Assembly: GCF_030812855.1 (NCBI RefSeq) | Contig: NZ_JAUSTK010000018.1 | Span: 29,784 to 93,783 of the forward strand | DNA: 64,000 bases | Source: Paenibacillus wynnii | GTDB taxonomy: Bacteria; Bacillota; Bacilli; Paenibacillales; Paenibacillaceae | Direction: 5' to 3' | Shown: positions 44,626-52,571 of the stretch, piece by piece | How the letters are laid out: every line of letters begins with the position of its first letter | Numbering within the stretch: the first letter of the stretch is position 1 | Program-made: the position numbers and the translations under genes | The notes under the pieces: model-generated | Databases searched by the model: none | What the model was told of the DNA's origin: nothing | The model's input: the letters and a program-made list of their open reading frames with translations, nothing else

Positions 44626-45579
44626 TTGAATATGGAAAGCGGAAAGCCGACATTTATATATACATACGCCTGTTCGGAGGATGAGATATCCCTTTGTCAA
44701 ATGGAGCTGCGTTGTCTGTTTGGAAGGGAAGTATCCCCGGCCATTTTTGAAAGTGACATTGAGGTGGACGTCAGCCGCAGTCCTTTTATTAAAGAACGGA
44801 TTGATGTGATGTACAGTGGAGACAGCCTGCCCGAGATTTATACGCAAACGGAGCAGGTTCAACTCCATGGGATGACTTTCAAGGTTATTTTTGTAAAGAC
44901 CAATGATCTGTTACCGGCAGACAAAATAGAGTATGATGAACGCAGAGTGATTGAGCGGGAAATCGGCCTTCGTATCGAGGGAGAAGCTGATGTGAACCAT
45001 CCGCAGCTCGTCTATGGGATTGTCACACTGGGTGGCCGCTGGTACTTTGGGTCCTATCATAAGAATAAGGCAACCTGGTTTCGTCAAATGAAAAAGCCGC
45101 GCAGCTACTCTATTGCGCTCAGTACACGCGTAGCAAGGGCAGCCGTTAATATGGCCGTACCGAATCCGGTTGGCATCAAGGCCATCGATCCTTGCTGTGG
45201 GATTGGGACAGTAATGGTAGAGGCACTCTCTATGGGAATAGATATGGTAGGACGGGATATCAATCCTTTTATTGCGGCTGGTGCTCGAACGAACATTGCT
45301 CATTTTGGGTTTACGAGTGAAGTTACCCTTGGGGATATCGCGGATATCACTGAACATTACGATGTAGCGATTGTGGACATGCCTTACAATTTATATTCAC
45401 GTATTACGCCCGAAGAGCAATATTCTATACTTGTGAACGCGCGCCGGATTGCGGATAGAGTCGTCATCGTAGCCATTGAGGCCATGGATGAAATGATCTC
45501 TGAATCCGGGTTTACGATTATAGACCGTTGTGTGGCGAAAAAGGGTCTGTTTTCCCGGCATTTAATGCTCTGTCAATAA
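44626..45579 (+). CDS. TRM11-like RNA methyltransferase
   Basis: A 317-residue predicted RNA methylase of the UPF0020/TRM11 type. An N-terminal THUMP-like segment (ACSEDEISLCQMELRCLFG) precedes SAM motif I IDPCCGIGTVMVEALSMG, then VGRDINPFIAAGARTNI, and the catalytic (D/N)PPY-like motif as DMPYNLYSR. Likely target is tRNA guanosine. Start may be TTG 44626 or ATG 44632; the SD GAGGATGAGA is closer to the TTG. The next gene starts 32 nt after its stop. Confidence 0.8.
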   Translation: MNMESGKPTFIYTYACSEDEISLCQMELRCLFGREVSPAIFESDIEVDVSRSPFIKERIDVMYSGDSLPEIYTQTEQVQLHGMTFKVIFVKTNDLLPADKIEYDERRVIEREIGLRIEGEADVNHPQLVYGIVTLGGRWYFGSYHKNKATWFRQMKKPRSYSIALSTRVARAAVNMAVPNPVGIKAIDPCCGIGTVMVEALSMGIDMVGRDINPFIAAGARTNIAHFGFTSEVTLGDIADITEHYDVAIVDMPYNLYSRITPEEQYSILVNARRIADRVVIVAIEAMDEMISESGFTIIDRCVAKKGLFSRHLMLCQ

Positions 45580-45611
45580 ACTTACGGAAACCCGGAAGAA
45601 GAGGTGCAGTA

Positions 45612-46229
45612 ATGGAACCAAAGTGGTTAACTTGGGCAAAAGAAATCCAGGCCATCGCACAAACAGGCCTTGCCTATGCCAAGGATGTGTATGATGTGGA
45701 GCGCTATCAGGCTTTACGGGAGCTGAGCGTGGATATTTTGGCTAATTACACGCTGGAGAGCAAAGAGACCCTCCGACTCTCGTTCGCAAATGAAGAGGGG
45801 TACTGCACCCCTAAAACTGATATCCGCGGTGTTGTATTCAGAGATAATAGTATTCTGCTGGTTCGTGAAAAGAGTGACGGCAAATGGGCGCTTCCGGGAG
45901 GTTGGGCCGATATCGGACTTTCTCCAAGTGAAGTGGCAGTGAAAGAGATTCGCGAGGAGTCTGGATTTGAGACAGAGGCTGTTCGCCTTTTGGCCGTGAT
46001 GGATAAAAAGTTTCATGATCATCCACCAGAAGCTTATCATATCTACAAACTGTTTATTCTCTGTCGGATTGTCGGGGGGAAGGCTGTAGAAGGCTTGGAG
46101 ACAAGCGGGGTTTCTTTTTTCTCCGAAGACAACCTGCCAGAATTATCTATAGAGCGGAATACAGTGGAGCAGGTTCATACCATGTTTCAATATTTACAAA
46201 ACCCTAGTAAACCAGTAATATTGGACTAG
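45612..46229 (+). CDS. NUDIX hydrolase with NUDIX_N_2 domain
   Basis: A 205-residue protein. The N-terminal ~60 residues (WAKEIQAIAQTGLAYAKDVYDVERY) match the NUDIX_N_2 domain found in ADP-ribose/nucleoside diphosphate pyrophosphatases, and the NUDIX box GGWADIGLSPSEVAVKEIREESGFE is fully consensus (GX5EX7REUXEEXGU). Substrate may be ADP-ribose or a related diphosphate. The ATG at 45612 follows AGAGGTGCAGTA. Probably cotranscribed with the RNA methylase gene. Confidence 0.88.
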   Translation: MEPKWLTWAKEIQAIAQTGLAYAKDVYDVERYQALRELSVDILANYTLESKETLRLSFANEEGYCTPKTDIRGVVFRDNSILLVREKSDGKWALPGGWADIGLSPSEVAVKEIREESGFETEAVRLLAVMDKKFHDHPPEAYHIYKLFILCRIVGGKAVEGLETSGVSFFSEDNLPELSIERNTVEQVHTMFQYLQNPSKPVILD

Positions 46230-46431
46230 GAAATGCATATAATTATAATACATTGTTAATGCTAACGTTTGAGTGAATACAAATTTTGGGTAATTATCGT
46301 TATGAAAGCACTTACAACTGAAAACCGCTGAGCCTTTATATCTAACAAATGGCTAAAAATTTAACTTTTTGGGCCAAGCGGTCTACATTTTTTCCTCTAC
46401 TGTGACGATAAGAAATTTAGGAGGGGATCGT

Positions 46432-46584
46432 ATGGAGCCAGAAGAGTTGAGACTTCCATTAAATCAGGAAAGCGTAGTACGTCCTGCAGAAGGAAACATT
46501 GCGGCTGGTTTAATGTGGGGTGTATTGATTAGCATTCCGTTATGGATCTCGGTATTTGGATGGGCCACGGGTATTTTTCGGTAA
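46432..46584 (+). CDS. Small single-pass membrane protein, 50 aa
   Basis: A 50-residue ORF starting MEPEELRLPLNQESVVRP and ending with a hydrophobic helix GLMWGVLISIPLWISVFGWATGIF. The ATG at 46432 has a perfect SD (TTAGGAGGGGATCGT). It is similar in plan to small phage/host membrane proteins, but I recognise no family. A strong terminator follows at 46627. The 200-bp gap before it shows only an ACCGCT...AGCGGT pair. Confidence 0.6.
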   Translation: MEPEELRLPLNQESVVRPAEGNIAAGLMWGVLISIPLWISVFGWATGIFR

Positions 46585-46626
46585 AGTTAAGAATAGTTAG
46601 TCTAATTTGATGATATAACATATAGA

Positions 46627-46656
46627 AGGCTGCTTCTTCGAATCGAAGAGGCAGCC
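46627..46656. terminator. Terminator after the 50-aa gene
   Basis: The arms AGGCTGCTTCTTCG and CGAAGAGGCAGCCT form a strong stem; the flanking T-run is short. Confidence 0.75.
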
Positions 46657-46664
46657 TGTTTGAG

Positions 46665-46800
46665 AATATAAGAAAGTATAAGTTTTCAGTATACTTTGCT
46701 TATTTTCCTACGAGAAACGGATACCTGAAAGCGATACGGAGTATCGCTGCTTCGGAAGCATAGGCTCCCATTAAGGACGGCAAAGCCGTTTCTTCTTGGT
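46665..46800 (+). repeat. Structured dispersed repeat, copy Q (136 bp)
   Basis: Same length as copy P (35763-35898) with four differences, all near the 5' end (as read on plus). The hairpin AGCGATAC/GTATCGCT and the closing pair AGAAACGG/CCGTTTCT are identical. It ends directly at the stop codon of the ABC-F gene on the minus strand, and the 50-aa gene ends on the other side, so it too lies between convergent genes. Confidence 0.85.
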
Positions 46801-46801
46801 T

Positions 46802-48748
46802 CTAATAAACTTTATTCTCAGTAGCGGACATCCAGCCTTCGTACAGCTGCTCCAACCTCTCCTGAACCTTATCACGGTCTTGCTGTAGCTCGGCTAAGCC
46901 TGCGGCATCACTGCTCATTCGGGGATTAAGCATTTCTAGGTCAATACCCTCGATCTGCTGTTCGGCATCCGCGATATCCTTTTCCCAGGAAGACAGTGAA
47001 CGGGCCTGCTTTAATTTAGCCTCTGGAGTAGCGGACCCTCGATCAGTATTGATTTGCCGGACTGTGTTCTTACTGTCTGTACTTTTGTTTTGCTCTTGTG
47101 ATATGGAGGTGGCTAGGGCTTTCTCCACTTGCTTCTCCTTGTAATACTCGTAGTTTCCGTCGAATACTCCGAACTGTCCATTTTCAAGAGTCCATATCTT
47201 CTGGAACAGCCGATTTATGAAATAACGGTCATGGGATACAGCCAGTACTGTGCCGGGGAATTCCTCCAGCGCTTCCTCCAAGGCTTCGCGGGAATCGATA
47301 TCCAAGTGATTGGTCGGTTCATCAAGAATCAGCAGGTTAGGGCGTCGGTGCATTAGAATAGCAAAGCGCAGCCGGGTCCATTCTCCGCCCGAAAGGTTGG
47401 TGATGTCTTTGAACACATCGCTGCCGTAGAACAGAAATCGTGCCAGCTGGCCCCTAGCCTCACCTTCCTCAAGTCCAGCTTCCTCACGGAAATAGCGCAG
47501 TACGGATTGTCCGCCCCTGTCAGGAATTTCTTCCTGTGCCAGATAGCCAACGACAGCCCGTGAACCTAGCGTGCAGCTTCCCATGTCTGGAGCTTCCTGG
47601 CCTAATATGATTCTTAGCAGCGTACTCTTGCCTGCTCCATTGCCGCCGATCAGCGCCGTAGTTTCTCCGTAATGTAATATTTCAGTTGCTTGTTGAAATA
47701 AACTACGGTTCCCGTAGGATTTACCAATTTGATCGAGGGTGAGGGCCTGATTGCCTGAACGGTCGTTCTGCTCCAATTGCAGGTCCATGGATTTGCGCTC
47801 TAGAATAGGTCTTTTTACCTTAACCATACGATCCAGTGCTTTTTGCATCGCCGCCGCCCGTTTATGAAATTTAGGGTTGTCCGCGCGGTTGCCCCATTCG
47901 ATCAGGCGCTTGATGGTTTCCTTCATTTGCTTGATTTTTTTCTGCTGCTCCTTATAATCCGTGAATTGCTGCAGCAGCCGTGTTTCCTTCTCTGTCTGAT
48001 ACCCGCTGTAATTGGTATGGTAAGTGATCGCTTCCCCGTCTTCGATCTCAATAACCTTGTCTACAACGGCATCCAGAAAATAGCGGTCATGGGAAATAGC
48101 AAGGACGGTCCCCTCATAATCCTGAAGGAATTGTTCCAGCCATTCGATAGCATTCATATCCAGGTGATTAGTGGGTTCATCCAGCAGGAGCACATCAGGG
48201 CGACGGAGCAGCAGCTCTGCCAGACCCACCTTTGTTTTCTCTCCACCGGAGAGCGAGGCAAAAACCCGCTCATATTGTCCAGTCCCGATCCCTAGCCCTG
48301 CGGCTATGCGCTGAATGGATGCTTCAATCTCGTAGCCTCCCGAGGCTTCGAATCTATCCTGCAGGCTTCCATACTCCTTCAGCAGGTTGTTCCAGCGCTC
48401 TTCATTCGTCCCTGCATTCAGGAAGGACATTTCCAGCTCCAGTTCCCGTAGACGGCTCTGCCATTGCAGCGGCTCAGCGAAGCTTCGCTGTAGTACGTTA
48501 TAGACACTTTCGTTCCCGCTGACTTCCTGAATCTGTGACAGCTGTCCGATTACGCTGCCCCTACGGATTGAGATTTGTCCTTGATCGGGGCGTTCCTGTC
48601 CGTTTAGAAGATGGAAAAGTGTGGTTTTACCGCAACCGTTACGGCCGATGAGGCCTATTTTTTCGCCTTGGCGAATATCGAAGGTGATGTCTGACAATAC
48701 AAGTTGGGCACCGTGGTATTTTTGAACATTTTGACATTGAATAATCAT
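46802..48748 (-). CDS. ABC-F family ATPase (ribosomal protection or translation factor)
   Basis: A 648-residue soluble protein with two ABC domains and no membrane segment. Domain 1 Walker A is GRNGCGKTT with LSGGEKTK and LLLDEPTNHLDM; domain 2 is GGNGAGKST with LSGGEWTRLR and LILDEPTNHLDI. The interdomain linker is a coiled coil (KEQQKKIKQMKETIKRL). A ~100-residue C-terminal extension ends in another coiled coil. Length and architecture fit ARE-type ABC-F proteins (VmlR/Lsa/Msr) or YdiF/YfmR. The upstream leader ORF and attenuator support antibiotic-inducible control. Confidence 0.85.
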   Translation of the reverse strand: MIIQCQNVQKYHGAQLVLSDITFDIRQGEKIGLIGRNGCGKTTLFHLLNGQERPDQGQISIRRGSVIGQLSQIQEVSGNESVYNVLQRSFAEPLQWQSRLRELELEMSFLNAGTNEERWNNLLKEYGSLQDRFEASGGYEIEASIQRIAAGLGIGTGQYERVFASLSGGEKTKVGLAELLLRRPDVLLLDEPTNHLDMNAIEWLEQFLQDYEGTVLAISHDRYFLDAVVDKVIEIEDGEAITYHTNYSGYQTEKETRLLQQFTDYKEQQKKIKQMKETIKRLIEWGNRADNPKFHKRAAAMQKALDRMVKVKRPILERKSMDLQLEQNDRSGNQALTLDQIGKSYGNRSLFQQATEILHYGETTALIGGNGAGKSTLLRIILGQEAPDMGSCTLGSRAVVGYLAQEEIPDRGGQSVLRYFREEAGLEEGEARGQLARFLFYGSDVFKDITNLSGGEWTRLRFAILMHRRPNLLILDEPTNHLDIDSREALEEALEEFPGTVLAVSHDRYFINRLFQKIWTLENGQFGVFDGNYEYYKEKQVEKALATSISQEQNKSTDSKNTVRQINTDRGSATPEAKLKQARSLSSWEKDIADAEQQIEGIDLEMLNPRMSSDAAGLAELQQDRDKVQERLEQLYEGWMSATENKVY

Positions 48749-48795
48749 GGGTTTTCTCCTTTATAGGAATGCCCTTATGCCCCCATCAGCTTACA

Positions 48796-48829
48796 AAAAA
48801 AGACCGCAGGGAAATTTCCCTACGGCCTT
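48796..48829 (-). terminator. Attenuator terminator upstream of the ABC-F gene
   Basis: On the minus strand the arms GGCCGTAGGGA and TCCCTGCGGTC are followed by seven T residues, about 50 nt before the ABC-F start and 15 nt after the leader ORF stop. Confidence 0.85.
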
Positions 48830-48844
48830 ATCATTCTCCGGTTA

Positions 48845-49009
48845 TTAGATCCGTCCGGGTGATGGCAGGAAAGGCATTTCACAATTGTGTAATGTTATTA
48901 AATTCTTGAAAATGGACAGAGTTCTCCCGTTGTTTCCATTTACATGAACGATGCCAGCCATAGCTATAGGCAGCCGGCTAATAACACTGTTGGTCCAATT
49001 GCGATCCAT
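48845..49009 (-). CDS. Leader peptide ORF upstream of the ABC-F gene (54 aa)
   Basis: A 54-codon ORF on the minus strand. Its ATG at 49009 stands seven bases after a perfect GGAGGTG. The peptide begins MDRNWTNSVISRLPIAMAG and ends PFLPSPGRI, with tandem stops (TAATAA). It has no recognisable domain. The order SD-ORF-intrinsic terminator-ABC-F gene is that of ribosome-mediated attenuation, as described for vmlR and other ARE genes: stalling in the leader would prevent the terminator from forming. Function inferred from layout only. Confidence 0.65.
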   Translation of the reverse strand: MDRNWTNSVISRLPIAMAGIVHVNGNNGRTLSIFKNLITLHNCEMPFLPSPGRI

Positions 49010-49165
49010 CCTACCACACCTCCTTCGTTAACAAATTTACAATTATTTTAATAAAAATCAAGGGAATAAGCAAGAAAAAAGTGGAATAAGAATTTTATTG
49101 CTGAATAATTATTATAATTTGAACTGAAGAATGATACGAAACTAATACGAAAAGGGGTTGAAAGG

Positions 49166-49546
49166 ATGGCACTTTTTAACGGTTTACTAGGGAACGCTTC
49201 ACAGGTGGACATCTCAGAGATCAAAAGAGATTTTGCCCAAATTCTTGCCCCTCAAGAAAAGATTGAAAGAGCCTACAAGCTGATCAGGGATATGTTCATT
49301 TTTACAGATAAACGGCTGATTATGGTAGATAAACAAGGGGTGACCGGCAAGAAAACGGAGTACCATTCCATCCCTTATAAAAGTATTTCGCATTATTCGG
49401 TTGAGACTGCCGGACATTTCGATTTGGATGCAGAGCTGTGTATTTATGTTTCCGGCGGATCAATGCCCCTCAAGAAGACGTTCAACAAAAGTGTGAATAT
49501 CTATGAGGTTCAGGCTGTGCTGTCCCAATATATTCTGAATAATTAG
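49166..49546 (+). CDS. Bacterial PH domain protein
   Basis: A 126-residue protein matching the bacterial PH domain family (PF08000, bPH_1): LAPQEKIERAYKLIRDMFIFTDKRLIMVDKQGVTGKKTEYHSIPYKSISHYSVETAG. The function of these small cytosolic proteins is poorly known. The ATG follows AAAAGGGGTTGAAAGG. A GAATAATTATTATAA at 49103-49117 resembles a Per/Fur-type box (12 of 14) but the region is AT-rich. Divergent from the ABC-F leader. Confidence 0.8.
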   Translation: MALFNGLLGNASQVDISEIKRDFAQILAPQEKIERAYKLIRDMFIFTDKRLIMVDKQGVTGKKTEYHSIPYKSISHYSVETAGHFDLDAELCIYVSGGSMPLKKTFNKSVNIYEVQAVLSQYILNN

Positions 49547-50082
49547 ACGTTGTAGCGGAGCACTAACCCGCCGTAGGCAAAAGCGGCAACGATCACTATG
49601 GCGGGGTGCAGCTTAAGACGTTTGATGGCCCAAAGAGCAACGGCTGCAATAAATAAGGTCTGCCAGATTCCGATGGAATTCGCAGGCCCTTTAGCCATTT
49701 TCCAAGTAAGGACAGCCATCATTACGGCGATGACGGGTTGTACAAGCAGGGTCATGCCCTTCACAACGGGAGACTTGCGATATTTCTGCATTACCTGAAG
49801 CAAAATAATCAGCGCTGCTGCGGAGGGCAGGATCGTTGCCAGCAAGGCCGCAATCAATCCGAGCCAGCCGTATACATCATAGCCGACATAAGTAGCAATT
49901 TTGGTAGCTATAGGACCTGGAAGAGCGTTGCCCAATGCCAGCATATTGGAGAATTGCTCATCGGTCAGCCATCCGTAATGAGGAACGATTTCCTCATACA
50001 TAAGCGGAATGGAGGAGGGACCGCCGCCGTAGCCAAGCACATTAGCCACAAAAAAGCCGTAAATCAGTTTGAGCCACTCCAT
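49543..50082 (-). CDS. Chromate transporter-type protein, second half of a split CHR pair
   Basis: A 179-residue membrane protein of the ChrA (chromate ion transporter, PF02417) family in the short-chain form: GYGGGPSSIPLMYEEIVPHYGWLTDEQFSNMLALGNALPGPIATKIATYVGY, followed by hydrophobic helices. It pairs with the upstream homologue (TAATG overlap), together covering both halves of a full-length CHR. Such pairs export chromate in B. subtilis (YwrA/YwrB). It runs convergently with the PH-domain gene (4-bp overlap). Confidence 0.85.
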   Translation of the reverse strand: MEWLKLIYGFFVANVLGYGGGPSSIPLMYEEIVPHYGWLTDEQFSNMLALGNALPGPIATKIATYVGYDVYGWLGLIAALLATILPSAAALIILLQVMQKYRKSPVVKGMTLLVQPVIAVMMAVLTWKMAKGPANSIGIWQTLFIAAVALWAIKRLKLHPAIVIVAAFAYGGLVLRYNV

Positions 50083-50675
50083 TAAGGGGTCCCTCCTTTA
50101 TGGTTACGCTTAGAGTTAAGCTTGGCAATAGTTCGATAATGAAGGGTTCCATAGCCGAGAAAGAGGACGATAACAATAGCCGGATGCACATGAAGGACTT
50201 CAAGCAGAAGCAATGCCAGCAGAAAAAGCGCCAAGCCGAGCCACAACCCTAATCCTTTATAGGTTTTTTGTGCAAATTCGTAAGCCATCAACCCCAGCAT
50301 AACCGCAATAACAGGCGAGACCCCCGCAATCATGCCTGCAACTACCTTTGAACCACTTAAGTAATTAACCGCAGATAACAGAGCAATCATTGCTATGCAG
50401 CTGGGGAGGATATGGGCGAGAACTGAAACTAAGGCTCCTCGTACCCCTTTAAGCTTATATCCAAGGTAAGCGGCCATTTTGGTGGCAATCGGACCGGGCA
50501 AGGCATTGGCGATTGCCAGAGTCTCTCCGAATTCATCATCATTCAGCCATTGATAACGCGTTACGGCATCATGACGAATGAGGGGAATTACGGAAGGTCC
50601 GCCGCCGTAGCCCAGAATTCCAGTCCTTAACATGGAAGCTGTTAATTGTACATATTGATTTTCGTTTGATTTCAC
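50082..50675 (-). CDS. Chromate transporter-type protein, first half of a split CHR pair
   Basis: A 197-residue CHR-family half with LGYGGGPSVIPLIRHDAVTRYQWLNDDEFGETLAIANALPGPIATKMAAYLGY, closely parallel to its neighbour, and about five membrane helices. The start is GTG at 50675 behind GAGGGGGTATAAC. It overlaps the second half by one nucleotide, so the two are translated together. Length is usual for SCHR proteins. Confidence 0.85.
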   Translation of the reverse strand: MKSNENQYVQLTASMLRTGILGYGGGPSVIPLIRHDAVTRYQWLNDDEFGETLAIANALPGPIATKMAAYLGYKLKGVRGALVSVLAHILPSCIAMIALLSAVNYLSGSKVVAGMIAGVSPVIAVMLGLMAYEFAQKTYKGLGLWLGLALFLLALLLLEVLHVHPAIVIVLFLGYGTLHYRTIAKLNSKRNHKGGTP

Positions 50676-50852
50676 GTTATACCCCCTCTGACCGACCCAT
50701 ATCTCTTTCTACATCTCTTATACATTTCGTATGTAATCATCGTTGTTTATTATCTTTATGTCTATCTTAATTTATCAATTTTGTGCAGCATTCACAAATA
50801 AAAAGGCCATATTTTAAGTTCTCTTTTTATCCGTTGACTATAAGCTTAGGGG

Positions 50853-50870
50853 TAATGTTAAATGACATTA
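50853..50870. promoter_or_regulatory. Operator-like palindrome upstream of the GGT-like gene
   Basis: TAATGT-TAAATG-ACATTA, a perfect 6-bp inverted repeat that overlaps the -10 region of a TTGACT (50834-50839) promoter, 48 nt upstream of the GGT-like start at 50918. Confidence 0.4.
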
Positions 50871-50917
50871 TTCGATGCCATCGTAATGGCTGCGCTTATC
50901 TTAGAGGGGGAAGAATT

Positions 50918-52501
50918 ATGGCAGGGAAACCGGTAGTAGGTACCAAAACGATGGTAGTGAGTCCCCATTACCTGGCCTCTGCTGCAGGTGCTCGAATTCT
51001 GCTGAGGGGCGGCAACGCTTTTGACGCGGCGGTGGCCGTCAGTGCTTGTCTGGCGGTAGTATATCCGCATATGACCGGGCTTGGCGGCGATGCCTTTTGG
51101 CTGACCTACAATGCCGAGGAAGGGCGGGTTCGTGCGTATAATGGCAGCGGACGTTCCGGTTACAATGTTAGCCGGGACAGCTATTCCGGAGATTCGGGCA
51201 TCCCTAAACGAGGCATCCGAAGTGCCATTACGGTTCCCGGTATGGTTGATAGTTGGGATGCTGTATTGCAGCAGTACGGCCGTCTTACGTTGGCAGAGGT
51301 GCTTGAAGCAGCTATAGAATACGCCTCGGAAGGTTTTCCTGTATCGCCGGACCAACATGATAATACCCGCCTTGCAGAATCGGCGCTGAACGCGCAGCCA
51401 CCGGCAGCCGCTATTTATATTCCGGGGGGACGGATCCCTGAGGCAGGGGAGAGATTCGTGCAGCATCAGTTGGCCGCCACGCTGCGGAAACTCCAAAACG
51501 GTGGGCGGGATGCTTTTTATAAGGGAGAGATAGCGGCAACGGTTTCAGATTATATGCTGAAGGCGGGGGGATTTCTCACGCTGGAGGATTTTCGGGATCA
51601 TACGGGGGAATGGGTAGAGCCTATTTCCACGGATTACTTCGGGCATACCATCTACCAGGCACCGCCCAATTCGCAGGGTTTTGCTGCGCTTATGAGCCTT
51701 AATATACTGGAACAGTTTGATTTTGCAGACATCGCCCACGATTCTTACGAGTATTATCATCTTCTGGTTGAGGCGCTGAAGCTGAGTTTTCGGGATCGTG
51801 ATCAGGTGCTCACAGATCCGCTGTTCAGTGATATTCCAATAAAAGCACTTCTAGATAAAAGCTATGCGGCCAAGCTTGCCGCCTCTATTTCACTTCAGGG
51901 GGCAGCGGGTCTTACGAGTGAGCCTCTCGGACGAGATACGGCCTATGCAGCGGTGGTGGATGAGGAGGGCAATGCGGTTTCTTTTATACAAAGCCTGTAT
52001 TTTGAGTTTGGATCGGGTGTAGTCGCAGGGGATACCGGGATTTTACTGCAGAATCGAGGATCGTTTTTCTCGCTGGACCCAGGGGCTGTGAATACGCTGG
52101 AGCCGCACAAACGAACCTTCCATACGCTGATGCCTGCGATGGCCTGCAAGGATGGCAAGCCGGCAATATTATATGGTACTCAGGGTGGGGAAGGACAACC
52201 TCAGACTCAGACAATGCTGCTCACACGTATGCTGCACTATGGCATGAATCCGCAGCAGGCCGTTGAGGAACCGCGTTTTGTGTGGGGAAGAACCTGGGGA
52301 GAGCCTACTGAGGAGCTGAAGCTGGAAAGCAGGGTACCTGATGCGGTTCGGCAAAGACTGGCAGCTGCCGGGCACATAGTTAGAACTGTTGGCGCATTTG
52401 ACGGGATTGTGGGTCATGCCCATGTGATCGCTATAGATGACAACGGATTTCGCAGCGGCGGCACAGATCCGCGTTGTGATGGAACGGCCATTGGTTGGTA
52501 A
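50918..52501 (+). CDS. Gamma-glutamyltransferase-family protein
   Basis: A 527-residue Ntn-hydrolase of the GGT family. Landmarks: MVVSPHYLASAAGARILLRGGNAFDAAVAVSACLAVVYPHMTGLGGDAFWL (N-terminal region), the processing-site Thr in GRDTAYAAVVDEEGNAVSFIQS (new N-terminal nucleophile of the small subunit), and TLMPAMACKDGKPAILYGTQGGEGQPQ. No signal peptide, so cytosolic. Relatives cleave gamma-glutamyl or acyl-amide bonds. The ATG at 50918 follows TTAGAGGGGGAAGAATT. The following amidase gene is probably cotranscribed. Confidence 0.82.
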   Translation: MAGKPVVGTKTMVVSPHYLASAAGARILLRGGNAFDAAVAVSACLAVVYPHMTGLGGDAFWLTYNAEEGRVRAYNGSGRSGYNVSRDSYSGDSGIPKRGIRSAITVPGMVDSWDAVLQQYGRLTLAEVLEAAIEYASEGFPVSPDQHDNTRLAESALNAQPPAAAIYIPGGRIPEAGERFVQHQLAATLRKLQNGGRDAFYKGEIAATVSDYMLKAGGFLTLEDFRDHTGEWVEPISTDYFGHTIYQAPPNSQGFAALMSLNILEQFDFADIAHDSYEYYHLLVEALKLSFRDRDQVLTDPLFSDIPIKALLDKSYAAKLAASISLQGAAGLTSEPLGRDTAYAAVVDEEGNAVSFIQSLYFEFGSGVVAGDTGILLQNRGSFFSLDPGAVNTLEPHKRTFHTLMPAMACKDGKPAILYGTQGGEGQPQTQTMLLTRMLHYGMNPQQAVEEPRFVWGRTWGEPTEELKLESRVPDAVRQRLAAAGHIVRTVGAFDGIVGHAHVIAIDDNGFRSGGTDPRCDGTAIGW

Positions 52502-52571
52502 ACATACTGACAGCATGGATTCCGGGCGTTCCTTTTACGGAAAAGTATTTTTTAGCATAGGAGGTGCAGGA

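Noticed and set aside
49103..49117. Per/Fur-type box upstream of the PH-domain gene
   Set aside because: Only 12 of 14 positions match in a very AT-rich stretch; kept as a note, not as a feature.
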